Origin: Terfezia claveryi
Lineage: Eukaryota > Ascomycota > Pezizomycetes > Pezizales > Pezizaceae
Length of the DNA stretch: 64,000 bases
NCBI GenBank assembly: GCA_015179025.1
Contig: WHUX01000047.1
Location: 1-64,000, forward strand
Direction of reading: 5' to 3'
The translations under genes were made by a program, and so were the position numbers. Shown piece by piece: positions 22,800-33,739 of the stretch (positions are counted from its first letter, which is position 1; each line of letters begins with the position of its first letter). The notes below the pieces were generated by a model that saw only the letters and a program-made list of their open reading frames with translations, did no database searches and was not told the origin of the DNA.

Positions 22800-24982
22800 C
22801 AAACTGTGGCTGCAGATAGCCAAACAATGAGACCTTTTTTTATTTTTTTATTTTAGATACTCATTACTCCTATCCGGTCCCAGTAAGGGGACCATTTGCA
22901 TTGGATTATGAACGATTTAAATTCCATTTCGGCCCTTGGGTGCTTTCTAATTATTTATGACTTGTGGCTGATGTCAGTGGGTGTTTGCTTCCCCTTTCAG
23001 CTATGCATTGCCTAGGAGCTCATACAGTAGATAACTATGATAGTACCGTTCCAACGTAGGTTGTTCACATCATCGCCCGTAGCTGCTGTGCTCCTATAAC
23101 CTGATTCACTTCCCAAAATTGGGGAGCTCTCAGTCGTGTTGAAGAAATCAATAAAGTTATTCAATCAGGTGACTTGTGTCATAACACCAGAATCATATCC
23201 AAATAGAAAAGACCTTCAGACAAAAAAAAAGGTATCATGTCAGTTGCAATTCCAATACCTGGGAATGTCAATCTTCGAAATTATACTCACCCAAAGGCGG
23301 AAAATGCTGCCAAGAAGGACATATAAATCTGCATCGTGGTTGCTCATATTACTGTACTGCCAATTCATAAAATCTTGTCAAACCGTCGCACTTGATTCAG
23401 ACCGTCGATACGAAGGCGGGGGACAGACTCCGCAATCGAGAGGTCTGGGGATTATATAGCCCCTCGCACTATTGCAGGCAAGTTATCCGAGCCCAAAGCG
23501 CTACCGACACAGCGCGTGGGGTTTCCGGCAGGAAGAGGGCGTTAAGTCATGTATCAATATGTCGCTCTTGGTCTCGGATGAAATTTGTGCGGGGATAGGG
23601 TATAATTGATTATAGAGTCGGAATGTCTTGTACCAATAACCCGGGACGAATACCAATATGCGCAGCGGAAAAAAAGATTAATGAATTAATATTCATATTC
23701 CAGCCGATTAAGAAATCACATTATGCTCCTCGCTTGCGCTTGCTGATTTCAACCATGAGAAACCCCACAATATATTGAAGTGCAGTTAAGCAGTGGCGGC
23801 TACCACCTAGTCTCGATCAGACCCTCGCTACCACCTTGGTTTCAGAAGCTCAAAGAGAGAAATAATTGAATTTGATATCCTGACTCATCACAACATAGAG
23901 CATCATACGTAGGTAGGTCGACGACGATATCCAAGGCAGGATAATTTAACGACGGCATAACGCAATGTACATAAATTGCTGTCTTGAAATAACTATCACA
24001 GACTTGCTTAAAAACTGGGCAACGGGTCAGCCATGGTTAGCTCTATATTGATAAATTCGCATCTTAAAATCTACCCGAATACCTACTGGGAGCTATATGC
24101 GGGAGGGATAGCTTGTTTTGTACCACATACCATAGGTAGCTGATTCATGAGTTATATATTAGAATATTAACCTTCTGTAAAATCCATGTCTGATGATAAC
24201 AGTGCAGAATTAAATTTTCTGATCCAGTGATGCATATGTGGATGTAATGACTGTGCTATTAAAGTGTTTTGGAACCGAGTCCAAAAAACTCTCGATTCCC
24301 CAATAAAACAATCATCAAAATCAACCTTAACATTATCATTCCGGCTCGAGGTGTATGTAAGTTTACTGTACCTCACTGAATCCGGATCCCTACTCGATCG
24401 ATTTAAAGGATATATTTATTGCCTACCTCCATGGTATGGTTACCAGTGGAATTAGAATGAAAACTTGGTAAGAGGTGTGGACCTTGGGACTAGCTATGAA
24501 TATGTCTTATCTCCCATCCCCCCCTCCCCCTGGCTGTCGTTACATACGTATGTAGATATACGATATAAACATCCGTATAGAAGCGAGGCAATATAGTAAT
24601 AAACCTGGAATTATAATCTGGTCCATTATATCACCCTGGACGATACTGATTGCATAAACTACCGGTACAACAGCATGCGAAGCCACGATTTACAGAAGGT
24701 TGGACATGTACAGAAACTTGGACCAAGATTTCACAAGCTACGAGCAAAAAGAAAGAAAAAAAACTTTGAGAAAACTTACGACTATCATCGTTACGAAAAA
24801 ACCCTGATATAGATACTCCCTAAGGATCACATCCCAAGCCATTCTCTCCGGACCCAAACCGTAAATCAACATCCAATCCAACAAATAATAAATTCCCAAA
24901 ACCAAACAACTCCACACTGAAGATGCACTTCTCACTGCCTTCCCGCTAGCACCCAAGGATTCCGCAATGCGCAAACAGAGGA
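22800..24982. other. Intergenic region downstream of the F-box gene
   Basis: No convincing gene. Contains a TAGTCTCGATCAGACC motif at 23808 whose exact reverse complement occurs at 62977. Short open frames lack domains. The last few hundred bases presumably hold the 3' UTR of the minus-strand gene that ends at 24983. Confidence 0.5.
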
Positions 24983-27900
24983 TTACTCAAAATAATTCTC
25001 ATCCTCGTCAGCCCAATCATCCTGAAATTCCAAATCTTCATCATCTTCCTCATCCCACTCATCATCCTCATCCGACCAAGGATAAATATCTGCATCGTGG
25101 TTCATATCAAAATTCCACACCTTCTGCCCCGCCCCATTCAACTTCATCCCACTGATACTAATGTCCCTACAGTCCCCACCCGTTCTAGTCGCCGTCTCAA
25201 GTAGCACTCTTATCAACCAATCCTTATGGCGTAGCTTCCTAAAATCGATGTTTACCTCCCTAGGATACCTAGGGTCAGATCCAAATAAGGTCGAGACGAT
25301 AGAGATATCGCTTTCTGCGTCACTGTCACCCGGTTCAGAGCTATCGTCATTATCTGAGTCTTCATCCTCGTCAGACTTGGAGTCCGCGCCGGAGGTAGTA
25401 TCGTCTTTATGGGGAAGCCAGGCAAGGAGACCATCATCGTGATGGGGAGTAGGGTTCGCAAGTTCGTTGTTCTCGCCAAGGTTGAACTTTGTGAACTGTG
25501 TCTCGATGGACTGGACTAGTGCGCGGGTTTTCTTGGCTGCGTCAGAATCATCTTCGTGCGCGGAGGGTGGGAGAGCTGGGTGGTGAATGTTAGAAGTGGA
25601 GCTTGCTGTAGGCTTCTTCCCTTTTGATTTTTTCTTCTTCTTAGGCTTGGTTGTATTTCCTTCTGGTTTCTCTGCATCCCCAGGGGTGGATGTCTCTGCG
25701 GGAGCTCCGCTAGTGGCAATTCCAGGATCAACATTTGTCGAAGGCCTAGGTGCAATAGCAGCAGTACTATCAACAATACCCTCTTCATCCGAATCATTCC
25801 CGGAAGCGTTCCTTGACCTAGAAGGGCCCTCCATAGCCCCTGAAATCTTCTCCGCATCATCACCCTGCGCGCGCTGCTGCGCCAGCTTCTTCTCCAGCCT
25901 CTTTCTCTTCTTACTTTCCGCCTTCTTCTTGTTTTTCTTCTTCCGCTTCTCTGCTTCTGCATCCTCGTCCCGACTTGGCACCCGTTCAAGATTGTATCTT
26001 GCATAGTCCCCATCCTTAGGTTCGAACCACTTTATTGGTTCTTCGTCCTCAGGACATGGTTGAGAAGGTACGGTCTCGCCATCCTCCTCAGAGTCATCCT
26101 CCCAGGGGTCTTCGCCATTTTGTGTCGAGTCTTTTCCCTGTAATTTCTTCCCCTTGTTCTTCTTGTTTTTCTTCCCCTTACTTTTCTTCTTAAGTCCCGA
26201 GTCCTCAGCTTCAACGTCACTATTTCCGGTACTACCAATGCCCCCTCCACCACTATTTCCATAATTATCACTATCACCCCCATCTTCATCGCCATCCAAG
26301 AACTCTCGCTCCAGCTCTGCCCACTTACTCCTCTTCCGCTCGTCAGGGTCATACCCTAAAGCCCATACCAACCCTATAAACTCTAACTTTTGGAGTTTCT
26401 TCAATTTTGCGGGGATATTACCCACCCAAGTCATTTCAATATCCCGGTAAACAAACATATTCCGGAGTGTCAAACTCTCTAAATTCGCGAGCCTAATATT
26501 TTTCGAAGGATCCTCTGGATTGTCTGGCATGCTTATCCACATGATCTGGTGCATGACCATCCTAGGCTCTTGCACATCTGCGCCAAGTTGAGGGGGGTTT
26601 TCGGAGGAGTAGTCGAGAAATGTCCCGGGTTGCATAAGTGCGCCAAAGTCGATGTCTAAATGGCGGAGTTTATGATTCATGCAGAGGTCGTGTAGGATTT
26701 TGGCGTGTTTAACTAGGATGAAGATGGGTGCCATTTGGTCACCTGCGCCTTGAATCCGCAAACTACTGAGATTATGACATTGTGGGAGAAACTCATCCAT
26801 AAAATGTATCCAGTCATCAATACAGTCCTGTTCCGTTGCAAGATCTGCGGGCTCGCATGGCGTAGGATGTATATGAAGGGAATCCAAGTACGGTATCACT
26901 GGTTTCCATAAATTTTCTCTAACGTTATTGATGTTTTCTTTCCAGTACGGGCGCTCAATTTGTAGCTCAAGCTTGAATGGCACTCCTGCCTTTACCCAAG
27001 TTCCTGTGACATTTTGTAATACTTGGGAAAGTGTATTGGTAGAACCGTCTAGAAGGGCTGGGTCGAAGTGGTTATCGTTGATCAACATATGCCCCGACCA
27101 TGGCTCATGACCCTGCCTCTTTTCCAATGAAGTCAAGTCTGCACCTGCTATGAGAAGTTGAAAATTCATACTGGGGCGCACCCTGTCAGTGGCTGTATTC
27201 TGCTTGTTCCATTTGCAGTTATTCAGCCAGTTTACCATCTTCTTGGTTTCTTCTGTATCAAGTAGTGCAAACTGAAACGGATTCAATCCGTCAACAAGTC
27301 GATTGATCGTCCACCCACCATGTTTTACAGACGCATCACAAATTTGCTTCAACAGTCTCATGAGTTTTAGTGACTTTTCAATCTTGGGAGGTTTATCCTC
27401 AGGCGCTTGGCCGAAGAATGCCCGGCCAAACTGTAGGATCTCAAGGTATGGCCATTTAACCCTGGACCCGAGAGACGCGAAAGGGCTTTTGGCCGGATCT
27501 AGGTCGTTGTGCGGCATATCGATGGTGAGGAACCGTAATGTTTGCCCTACTTCATCGCCAACGTAACCAACCATCTTATTCCACTCCATGTATTCCTCGT
27601 TCAGCCCCTTTGCTGGTGGTGGGTTGAAGCAGTCAAAGTAGAGTGATAGCCGTGTCAGTTTCTTCATGTGCCGCAAGATGCCTTTCACCGAACTTTGGTT
27701 TGTGACACAAAACATCATGTTGGTGATATTGCACAACATAACCTCCCCCAACTTATCAGCCAACTTCACCTCAAAGTCCTGTGCCAGAAACTCCTTCATA
27801 ACCTCTTCATCTTCTTCAAATTCAAAACCTGGTTTCAGTACTAATCGTTCTACACCTGAAAGTCGAGACATGTCCTGAATGCTTCTTTCCCCTGCTTCAT

Positions 27901-28475
27901 CCTTATACTTGTGGTAATACCAGTATAATTGCAAGGACCACTCTTTCCATAAACCTGCCTTTGGATGTAAGGCGTATTCGTAAAATTGGTCTTTTGGAGG
28001 CCCAACGAACCACTGCATTGGATTGAACTCGGCAAATAAAATGCGTTGGGTGAAAGAGCTGAGTGTCCGGTCCCCTACCCGGCAGAGGGCATTGATGGAG
28101 GAGGCCGGGAGGTAGTCGCAGATGTTATAGATGATCTCGAGGGGAAGGGTCGTGAGTGTGTTCTTAGGCTAACACAGTTCACACAGTAGAGTGAGTACCG
28201 GGCAACGATCACCAACTTCAGAATAGAGTACAGGGTTTTTGCCCCTTATGGATACTTACCTCAAACTCCCCACTCTCCATCTTCTCCTGCTCCTCCTTCA
28301 GCACCTTCAAGAACTCAGGGAACTGCAATTTTCGTTCTACATACGGCCCACCCGATCTAGCAATCCTGTCATCCTGCGGTGTGAACTTATGCGCGAAACG
28401 TGCAGGAGGTAATATGCGGTTATTGACTCCCAGCGTAAAGAGTCTCTTTTCCGTCCCTGGATCTAAGTCGGCCAT
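24983..28475 (-). CDS. F-box domain protein with charged low-complexity C-terminus
   Basis: Predicted 1133-residue protein from two exons: 28475-28260 and 28168-24983, joined across a 91 nt intron (GAG|GTAAGT ... GTTAG|CCT). The ATG at 28475 lies in a strong context (GCCATGGCC). An open frame continues upstream only to a non-ATG codon. Exon 2 opens with an F-box: LTTLPLEIIYNICDYLPASS at residues about 76-95, followed by INALCRV and the end of the domain near residue 122. F-box proteins bind Skp1 and recruit substrates to SCF ubiquitin ligases. Residues about 125-620 are leucine-rich and repeat-like with no catalytic motif. The last 500 residues alternate lysine runs (KKKSKGKKNKKNKGKK, KKKKKSKGKK) with acidic runs. 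The first 72 residues before the F-box are unusual and could be an adaptor segment. Target unknown. Confidence 0.85.
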
Positions 28476-29037
28476 GGCTGTGGGGCGCACTGGATGGTGT
28501 GCTATACCGCGAGTGTTCTCAGGACGGCTCGTCCAATCGGTGTACAGCAATCTCCTTATGGTTGCTGTGGCTTGTCTGTGAGCGTAGGGCCTGATATCCG
28601 ACAAATTAATGGGCGTAAGGGATATAGATAAGTAACGATGAAGTAGAAAATGCCCGCGTGATGATCGAGGGCAATAGTGGGGTCGCCAAGACGCCTCGCC
28701 TAAGCCTTCCCCAGCGCTTTGCAGGCCAAAGAGACAAAATCAATTCTAGCTAGTTCGCAACTTCAAACGTGGGGCAACCTCGTGGTCTCTGACGTGGGGT
28801 AAATAGCCGAGCCAGAGATTGGACTAATACAATAACAACTCATGCAGGAACAGGATCCAGGAAAACAAAGGGGTGACAGCGATAATTAAATTGGTGATGA
28901 GATTGGACTCTGGACACTTAGCCGGATTAAGGTTCGTAATTTGAAGTCTCTTCGACGGGCGCATCATCGCCCTCTTCAGCGTCCAATGTGCCTGTCGCAA
29001 CATCGTCAATCACTAAGTGCATTACTAGGGATCCATT
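28476..29037. other. Upstream region of the F-box gene
   Basis: Presumed promoter and 5' UTR of the minus-strand F-box gene, up to the left end of the inverted-repeat element at 29038. No TATA box or other site stands out. Confidence 0.4.
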
Positions 29038-30120
29038 CTTCAAGCTGATCACGCTAAAAGTCTCACCATCCTATAGAGGAAAGGAAGCAGCTTGGGTATC
29101 TTGCTGCTTTTGGATGCAGAAAGGGGGCGTCATGACGAGTTATTATTTCTATCACAACTCCCATGGCCTATGTTCTATTTACATTAAATATCCTCAGCAC
29201 GTATACTCATCAGAGTAATGAAGGTAGTCTGCACATGATTTGCCCATTCCTCCATTCGCTCACTTTGTACAGTGTCCTCCATATTAAGCCGATGCATCAT
29301 CTCATATGCTGCATAGAGCTGCTGTTGCACCTGCTCAGAGCTTTCCCGTACACGAATGAAGATGTTTGCCCTTTCAACATTCTGCCCACTCCCTTTTTCT
29401 TCAACCCAGACAGTCCCGACAGTTTGATAGACCTCCATACCACACTCCGCAAACATCCCTATATATGCCTCCCACTGCAGAGGGGTTAATACTTTGGCTT
29501 CAGTATCGAGGTGGAAGATGTGCCGACATGGAAGTAAGTATTGCCTGTGGAACTTGCAATGGCACCGTAAATTCTCATCAAAATTAGGCACCTCCTTTCC
29601 CTTTGCAATGCGTTCCTCAATAGTATCAAGTTCACGAGCAAGCAATTTCTGGATAGGAACTGGCAGCTGGCCATTTCCACATACTCTGTTTTGTACAAAA
29701 AGCAAGCTTCCGCTTCCGGAAATGACTTTTTGCACGATTGTCAACATCCTTTGCTGCACCCATGATATTCAAAATCATGCCATAAATTCCATGAGATGCG
29801 ACTTGTGGTTGCAGCAGCTCTGGTATAAACTGAATCAACATATGGCCAGACCTTGTCCAATGTGTCGGGAGATATGGTGACTGGTTTACTGAGGTCAAAC
29901 AACATATTGCGGAGGTTGGGAGCATCAGCAGATATCGACATCGTGGCTGCAGACATTTTGATATATTATGTATTCGAGTGATATGGCAATTGATATGTTC
30001 TCAATCAAATAGTTGAAGAGATCACTCGTCATGACTCCCCCTTTCTGCATCCAAAAGCAGCAAGAAGCAGCTTCTTTTCCTCTATAGGATGGTGAGACTT
30101 TTAGCGTGATCAGCTTGAAG
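29038..30120. mobile_element. 1.08 kb inverted-repeat transposon, Mutator-like
   Basis: The left end 29038-29140 and right end about 30022-30120 are inverted copies of each other (roughly 100 bp, near identical). They start CTTCAAGCTGATCACGCTAA and run through GTCTCACCATCCTATAGAGG and TTGCTGCTTTTGGATGCAGA to GTCATGACGAGT. The left copy has a 5 bp insertion (GGGTATC against GCTTC region). Long inverted ends together with a SWIM zinc-finger reading frame fit a shortened Mutator-like element. No 9 bp target duplication is obvious. The low damage contrasts with the related decayed element at 13140-14046. Confidence 0.75.
29184..29956 (-). pseudogene. SWIM zinc-finger protein inside the inverted-repeat element
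   Basis: The 3' part (29759-29184) encodes a SWIM-type zinc finger, RCHCKFHRQYLLPCRHIFHLD, with the CxC...CxH ligands, about 75 residues into the frame. This is typical of the C-terminal end of Mutator-like transposases. The 5' part begins at ATG 29956 (MSAATMSISADAPNLRNML) and reaches a TGA near 29741. The SWIM frame is offset by one base there and has an upstream TGA. Either a frameshift or an unseen intron separates them, and I favour a frameshift. The DDE catalytic region is absent, so this could not be an autonomous transposase. The right inverted repeat, read on the same strand upstream, also keeps an open frame (RFKLITLKVSPSYRGKEAA). Confidence 0.6.
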
Positions 30121-30262
30121 CGCTTCCCATTCGTCACTCCTTTTTCACAGTCCTCGAACCGGGGATATTTACTTTGGCACACGCCCCTCTTGTTAGGCCA
30201 CCACCTCAGCGTCATATTTTCCGCTCTCCCGTTCCTTACCTAGGTTACACTTACCCTGAACG

Positions 30263-31311
30263 ATGCTCCCCTTTATTATCCCCGCCAACCCCAACCCCAC
30301 CATCTCCGGCGCTCCAACTCCTCTATCAGATATCCGCCTCTTCCCCCAAGACCCCCTCCGGCACCAGCCAAGCACTCAATCCCTCTCCCCATTAGCCCTC
30401 ATCAGCACCTCCAACAGCGCTTCTGGAAGTATCCACTCCACCGACCCTATCGAAGTTGAAAAAGCCCTTCCCACAGCCACTATTGAGCTCAGAAATATCT
30501 CCTCCAATCGCCGCACCACCAGCGCCGACATCCTCCCTTCAGTGTCAACCTTAATCACCATCCCCATCTTCCTCTCGACCCTCCTGGACAGACACTTCGG
30601 ACCCAAGGACCGGAAGATTTGGGGTCTCCCACGAAATACATTCATTTCAACGGTGCTTGCGTCTTTATATATCTTTCTCGCCCTCATTCTCGCTCTTGGA
30701 ATAGGATATATGCCCTACCGGCGCCCCCCTGGCTACAGCTCCAACACAGACCCACTGGGAAATGGGAAAAATATCATATTCGACAATAAGGACACCACTA
30801 CCCTCCCCCTGCCGACCTCGGGGACTATCAACACCGGACAAGCAACATTTTATAATCCCGGCCTGGGCTCGTGCGGGATTACAAGCACGGATAATGATCC
30901 AATTGTGGCGATGAGTATGATATTGTATGATGCAGTGAGTGTGGGCCCGAATCCGAATTTGAATCCATTGTGTGGCAGGAAGGTTAGGGCGACGAGGTGA
31001 GTACTCCATGTGTTATTAGATGGAATTGGGACATGGAATTTGAGAGTAGTATGTTGATATGGGTATGGGGGATGTAGGTATAGGGATGATATCCAGAAGA
31101 ATATTACCATTGAAGCAACCGTCGTTGATAGATGTATGCCTCTTCCTGCCCCCTTGAAGCCCCAAATTTGTCCCAGGGGAAAAGGAGCTGACCACACCTA
31201 GGTGTTGGCTGTGCCGCTAACGATCTCGACCTTTCACCTTACCTCTTCGAAAAAATCGCCAACCTAGGTCAGGGGAGGGTAGATGTGACTTGGGCATGGA
31301 TTGAGAACTAG
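30263..31311 (+). CDS. Membrane-anchored double-psi beta-barrel (RlpA/expansin-like) protein
   Basis: Predicted 299-residue protein in three exons: 30263-30996, 31078-31133 and 31202-31311 (900 nt). Introns are 81 and 68 nt (GTGAGT...TAG and GTATGC...TAG). Residues 1-125 are Pro/Ser-rich and probably cytosolic. Residues about 127-149 form one membrane helix (STVLASLYIFLALILALGIG). The C-terminal domain (about 190-298) is a complete double-psi beta-barrel of the RlpA/barwin type. It has GQATFYNPGLGSCG at the start, LCGRKV in the middle, and VVDRCVGCAANDLDLSPYLF formed only when exons 2 and 3 are joined, then the VTWAWIEN end. Without a signal peptide but with an N-terminal anchor, it is probably a type II membrane protein with the barrel outside, perhaps acting at the cell wall. 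Family members bind polysaccharides or inhibit proteases; no catalytic claim is made. Confidence 0.85.
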
Positions 31312-31696
31312 AATGAAATAGGTCATACCTAGCACATCACTGCTTCTAGATTAACTTTGTCAGTTGGAGCCAACGGTCCTGCTAGTGTGGAGGGAGGAGG
31401 AGAATCAAAGGCCTTGAGCCTTGATTCTTACGTACCTTAGGGGTATTTTAGCCATTTGTATTTGGGGTTTGTTTCATGATGTTTTCGGAGTTGGGTGAAG
31501 TGCGTATACCAGTTAATTCAAATGAATTCTGTGAATTGTCTCGTGCGATGAACCAATTGGAAAATTGGCGGGCCAACCTGGAAGTGGCGCTGGTTACACT
31601 TGATGTCAACTAGCCTACATTCAAGCTAGTCTAATAAATGGAAAGTACGCTCAGGGTAATTTCTCCAATTTTCATTATCTAGGCCCTAGTACAGTA

Positions 31697-32765
31697 GGGG
31701 TATTCAAACCTGATTTTTTAATTCAAAGAAATCGGTCAGAATGTCGTTTATTTAAAAACCGTTCAGATCGGTTTGAACGGTCTGGGCGCCTTAAAAAGTT
31801 AACGAGAATTCCTCGTTAAAGTCGTTATAAATGGCGTTTAAACGACCGTTTAGGGGTGCTTTTAAACGATGCTCGTTATGACGCAAGTTGCCCCGGGTGA
31901 CGCCAAGTGGGGGTGGGGTGGGTGACGCTCAGGTGATGTGACAATCATGTGTTGTCATGTGATGTCGGGTAGTATCACTTATGTACTGCGTAACGATCGA
32001 CAACCACGTGACGATCGACACGGGCTTCCCTGCCACATGCAGTAACATTCTAATATCTCCATCAATATATCCAATATCAATGTAGTAAGAACAATGAATA
32101 TAGGATAAAAACACTCGAAAAACCCAAATTTAACATCTCCAACCCACTCCGATCTACCCTGAACCTTCTATAGCACCTAAACCCTCCGTATGACCACCGC
32201 TCTAGCATAACCACCTACTCCACAAGCCCCACGCCGCCCACAACAACCACTCTAGCAGCCATAGGTTCCCCAGAGGTCCATTCTGTAAGCCATATTAGTA
32301 TAGACTCAAGCTGCTCACTGTATATAGAACTAGACGCACTGTAAACTGTATTCTCTATATAACATATATAACTTTTGCAAGCTAGTATCGTTCTGCCACA
32401 AGCCATAGTCATAGTCAACGTGCGCTCCCTAGAGTCACGTCCATAGTCATAGTCCTACGTCCGCACCTTGCCGTTACAATAAGCCGGTAAAGCACAGTCT
32501 TATGCCAAGACCCTCCTGCCAAGGGGGTTCTTCCGAACGCAGAGAATGGCAGCTCTGCTTACCTCACATCAACCCACGTGCGCGTCAGCTGACCGCCAAG
32601 ATGACGCGAGACAGCATTTAAAATTGCCGAAAAACGCCCGTTTAAACGACACTAAAACGCCCCAGTTTAAACGGTCGAAAATGGGGGTATTCAAACCTGA
32701 AATTATTCTGACCGATCAGAAAGTCGTTTAGGTTTTTGAATTAAAAAATCAGGTTTGAATACCCC
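31697..32765. mobile_element. 1.07 kb TA-flanked inverted-repeat element
   Basis: Starts GGGGTATTCAAACCTGATTT at 31697 and ends with the exact inverse AAATCAGGTTTGAATACCCC at 32765. The TA dinucleotides at 31695-31696 and 32766-32767 are the likely target duplication. The terminal match extends about 32 bp (through TTTAATTCAAA). A second, shorter inverted copy of the end lies inside the right arm (GGGGGTATTCAAACCTGAAA at 32683). Subterminal CGTTTAAACG-type repeats crowd both arms. There is no transposase, so this is a non-autonomous element, probably Tc1/mariner-like by its TA target. Confidence 0.8.
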
Positions 32766-33236
32766 TAGTGTAAAAGGTGTTGGTTCTTGAACAACTTATT
32801 TATATTAGAGTATTCAAAGCATATTTTCACGGCGTAGGGAGTGAGGTTCATAAACACCTTCCACACCTTTTCCTTCCATTCCTCCAACGTCTTCTCAAAG
32901 ATTACGTTATCTGTCTCCCATACTGGCATAAACCACGGGATTACCCGCCCCGATGTTTCAGGGTAACTTATTGCGCCGCGGTTGGCTTTGGAGACACCAA
33001 TCATTCGCGAATATCTCTGTTTGCCAGGCATCAGTGTTTGTGGTTAGCTTAACACCAAACCCAGTTTCCATGGCGTTGCACCAGACTGCTGTTAACCAGT
33101 TGGCTGCGTCCCAGAACGTCCAACATCGGTGATGAAGTTGGTGTGGAAACCAGGTCACTGGGACCATATATGAGTACAGAGTATTTGAAAAAAATAAAAG
33201 AGGAGAGAATCAAGTGCCGTGATGTATCCGTGCTCA

Positions 33237-33714
33237 TCACAGATACCGTCCAGTCGGAGTAATTGCAGGGCAGGTGGTAATGTCGTAAGCGTTGTTCTCA
33301 GGCTCGTACCATCCCAACCCTTCTGGAGGTGGTATCGAGTATTTCTTCCAGTATGTAATTGTTGCTAGCTTAAATTCCCGTGAATATTGCTTTCTCCGCT
33401 GACCTGTAAAAGCCGGGCAAGCAAGTGTATGAATTTCTGCTAGGTAGTTCATTGGTATCTTCTCCAGTTGTAGTCACTTCTACTGCCTGTTTTGGTCCAG
33501 ATGGGCTGGTCCTGTTCAAAGGAAATTGTGAACGAGGCCGCTTGACAGTGTTCTCAACTATGGGGCCAGGTCGTTTTGTAGTTTGGCTTGCACTAGCCAA
33601 TCGGTAGAGGTCGTCTTGGTGGCATTGTTTGTTGATGTAGTTTGGTAGTGAAGATAAGGTTGAAGACAAACATAACAAAACCTTCACCTCTTGGAATTGC
33701 GAACCTTCTAGCAA
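33237..33714 (-). pseudogene. Fragment of a Pogo-type helix-turn-helix protein
   Basis: On the minus strand, RRKQYSREFKLATITYWKK (at about 33400-33345) matches RHRKQYSK...VKLAALTYWRK of the damaged transposase at 35645-36664. The upstream part (from 33714, LEGSQFQEVKV) is in a different frame. The boundary, TTTTACAG followed by GTCAGCGG, could be a splice acceptor or a frameshift. After GLGWYEPENN the resemblance stops. A second open stretch at 33031-32765 (MIGVSKANRG, then TLEEWKEKVWKVFMNL) may or may not belong to it. Not a functional transposase. Confidence 0.4.
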
Positions 33715-33739
33715 CCTTTTACCGTCTTATTGGCAGTCC

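Noticed and set aside
25516..26013. 165-codon minus-strand frame and 139-codon plus-strand frame inside the F-box gene
   Set aside because: Shadows of the low-complexity Lys/Glu coding region in other frames.
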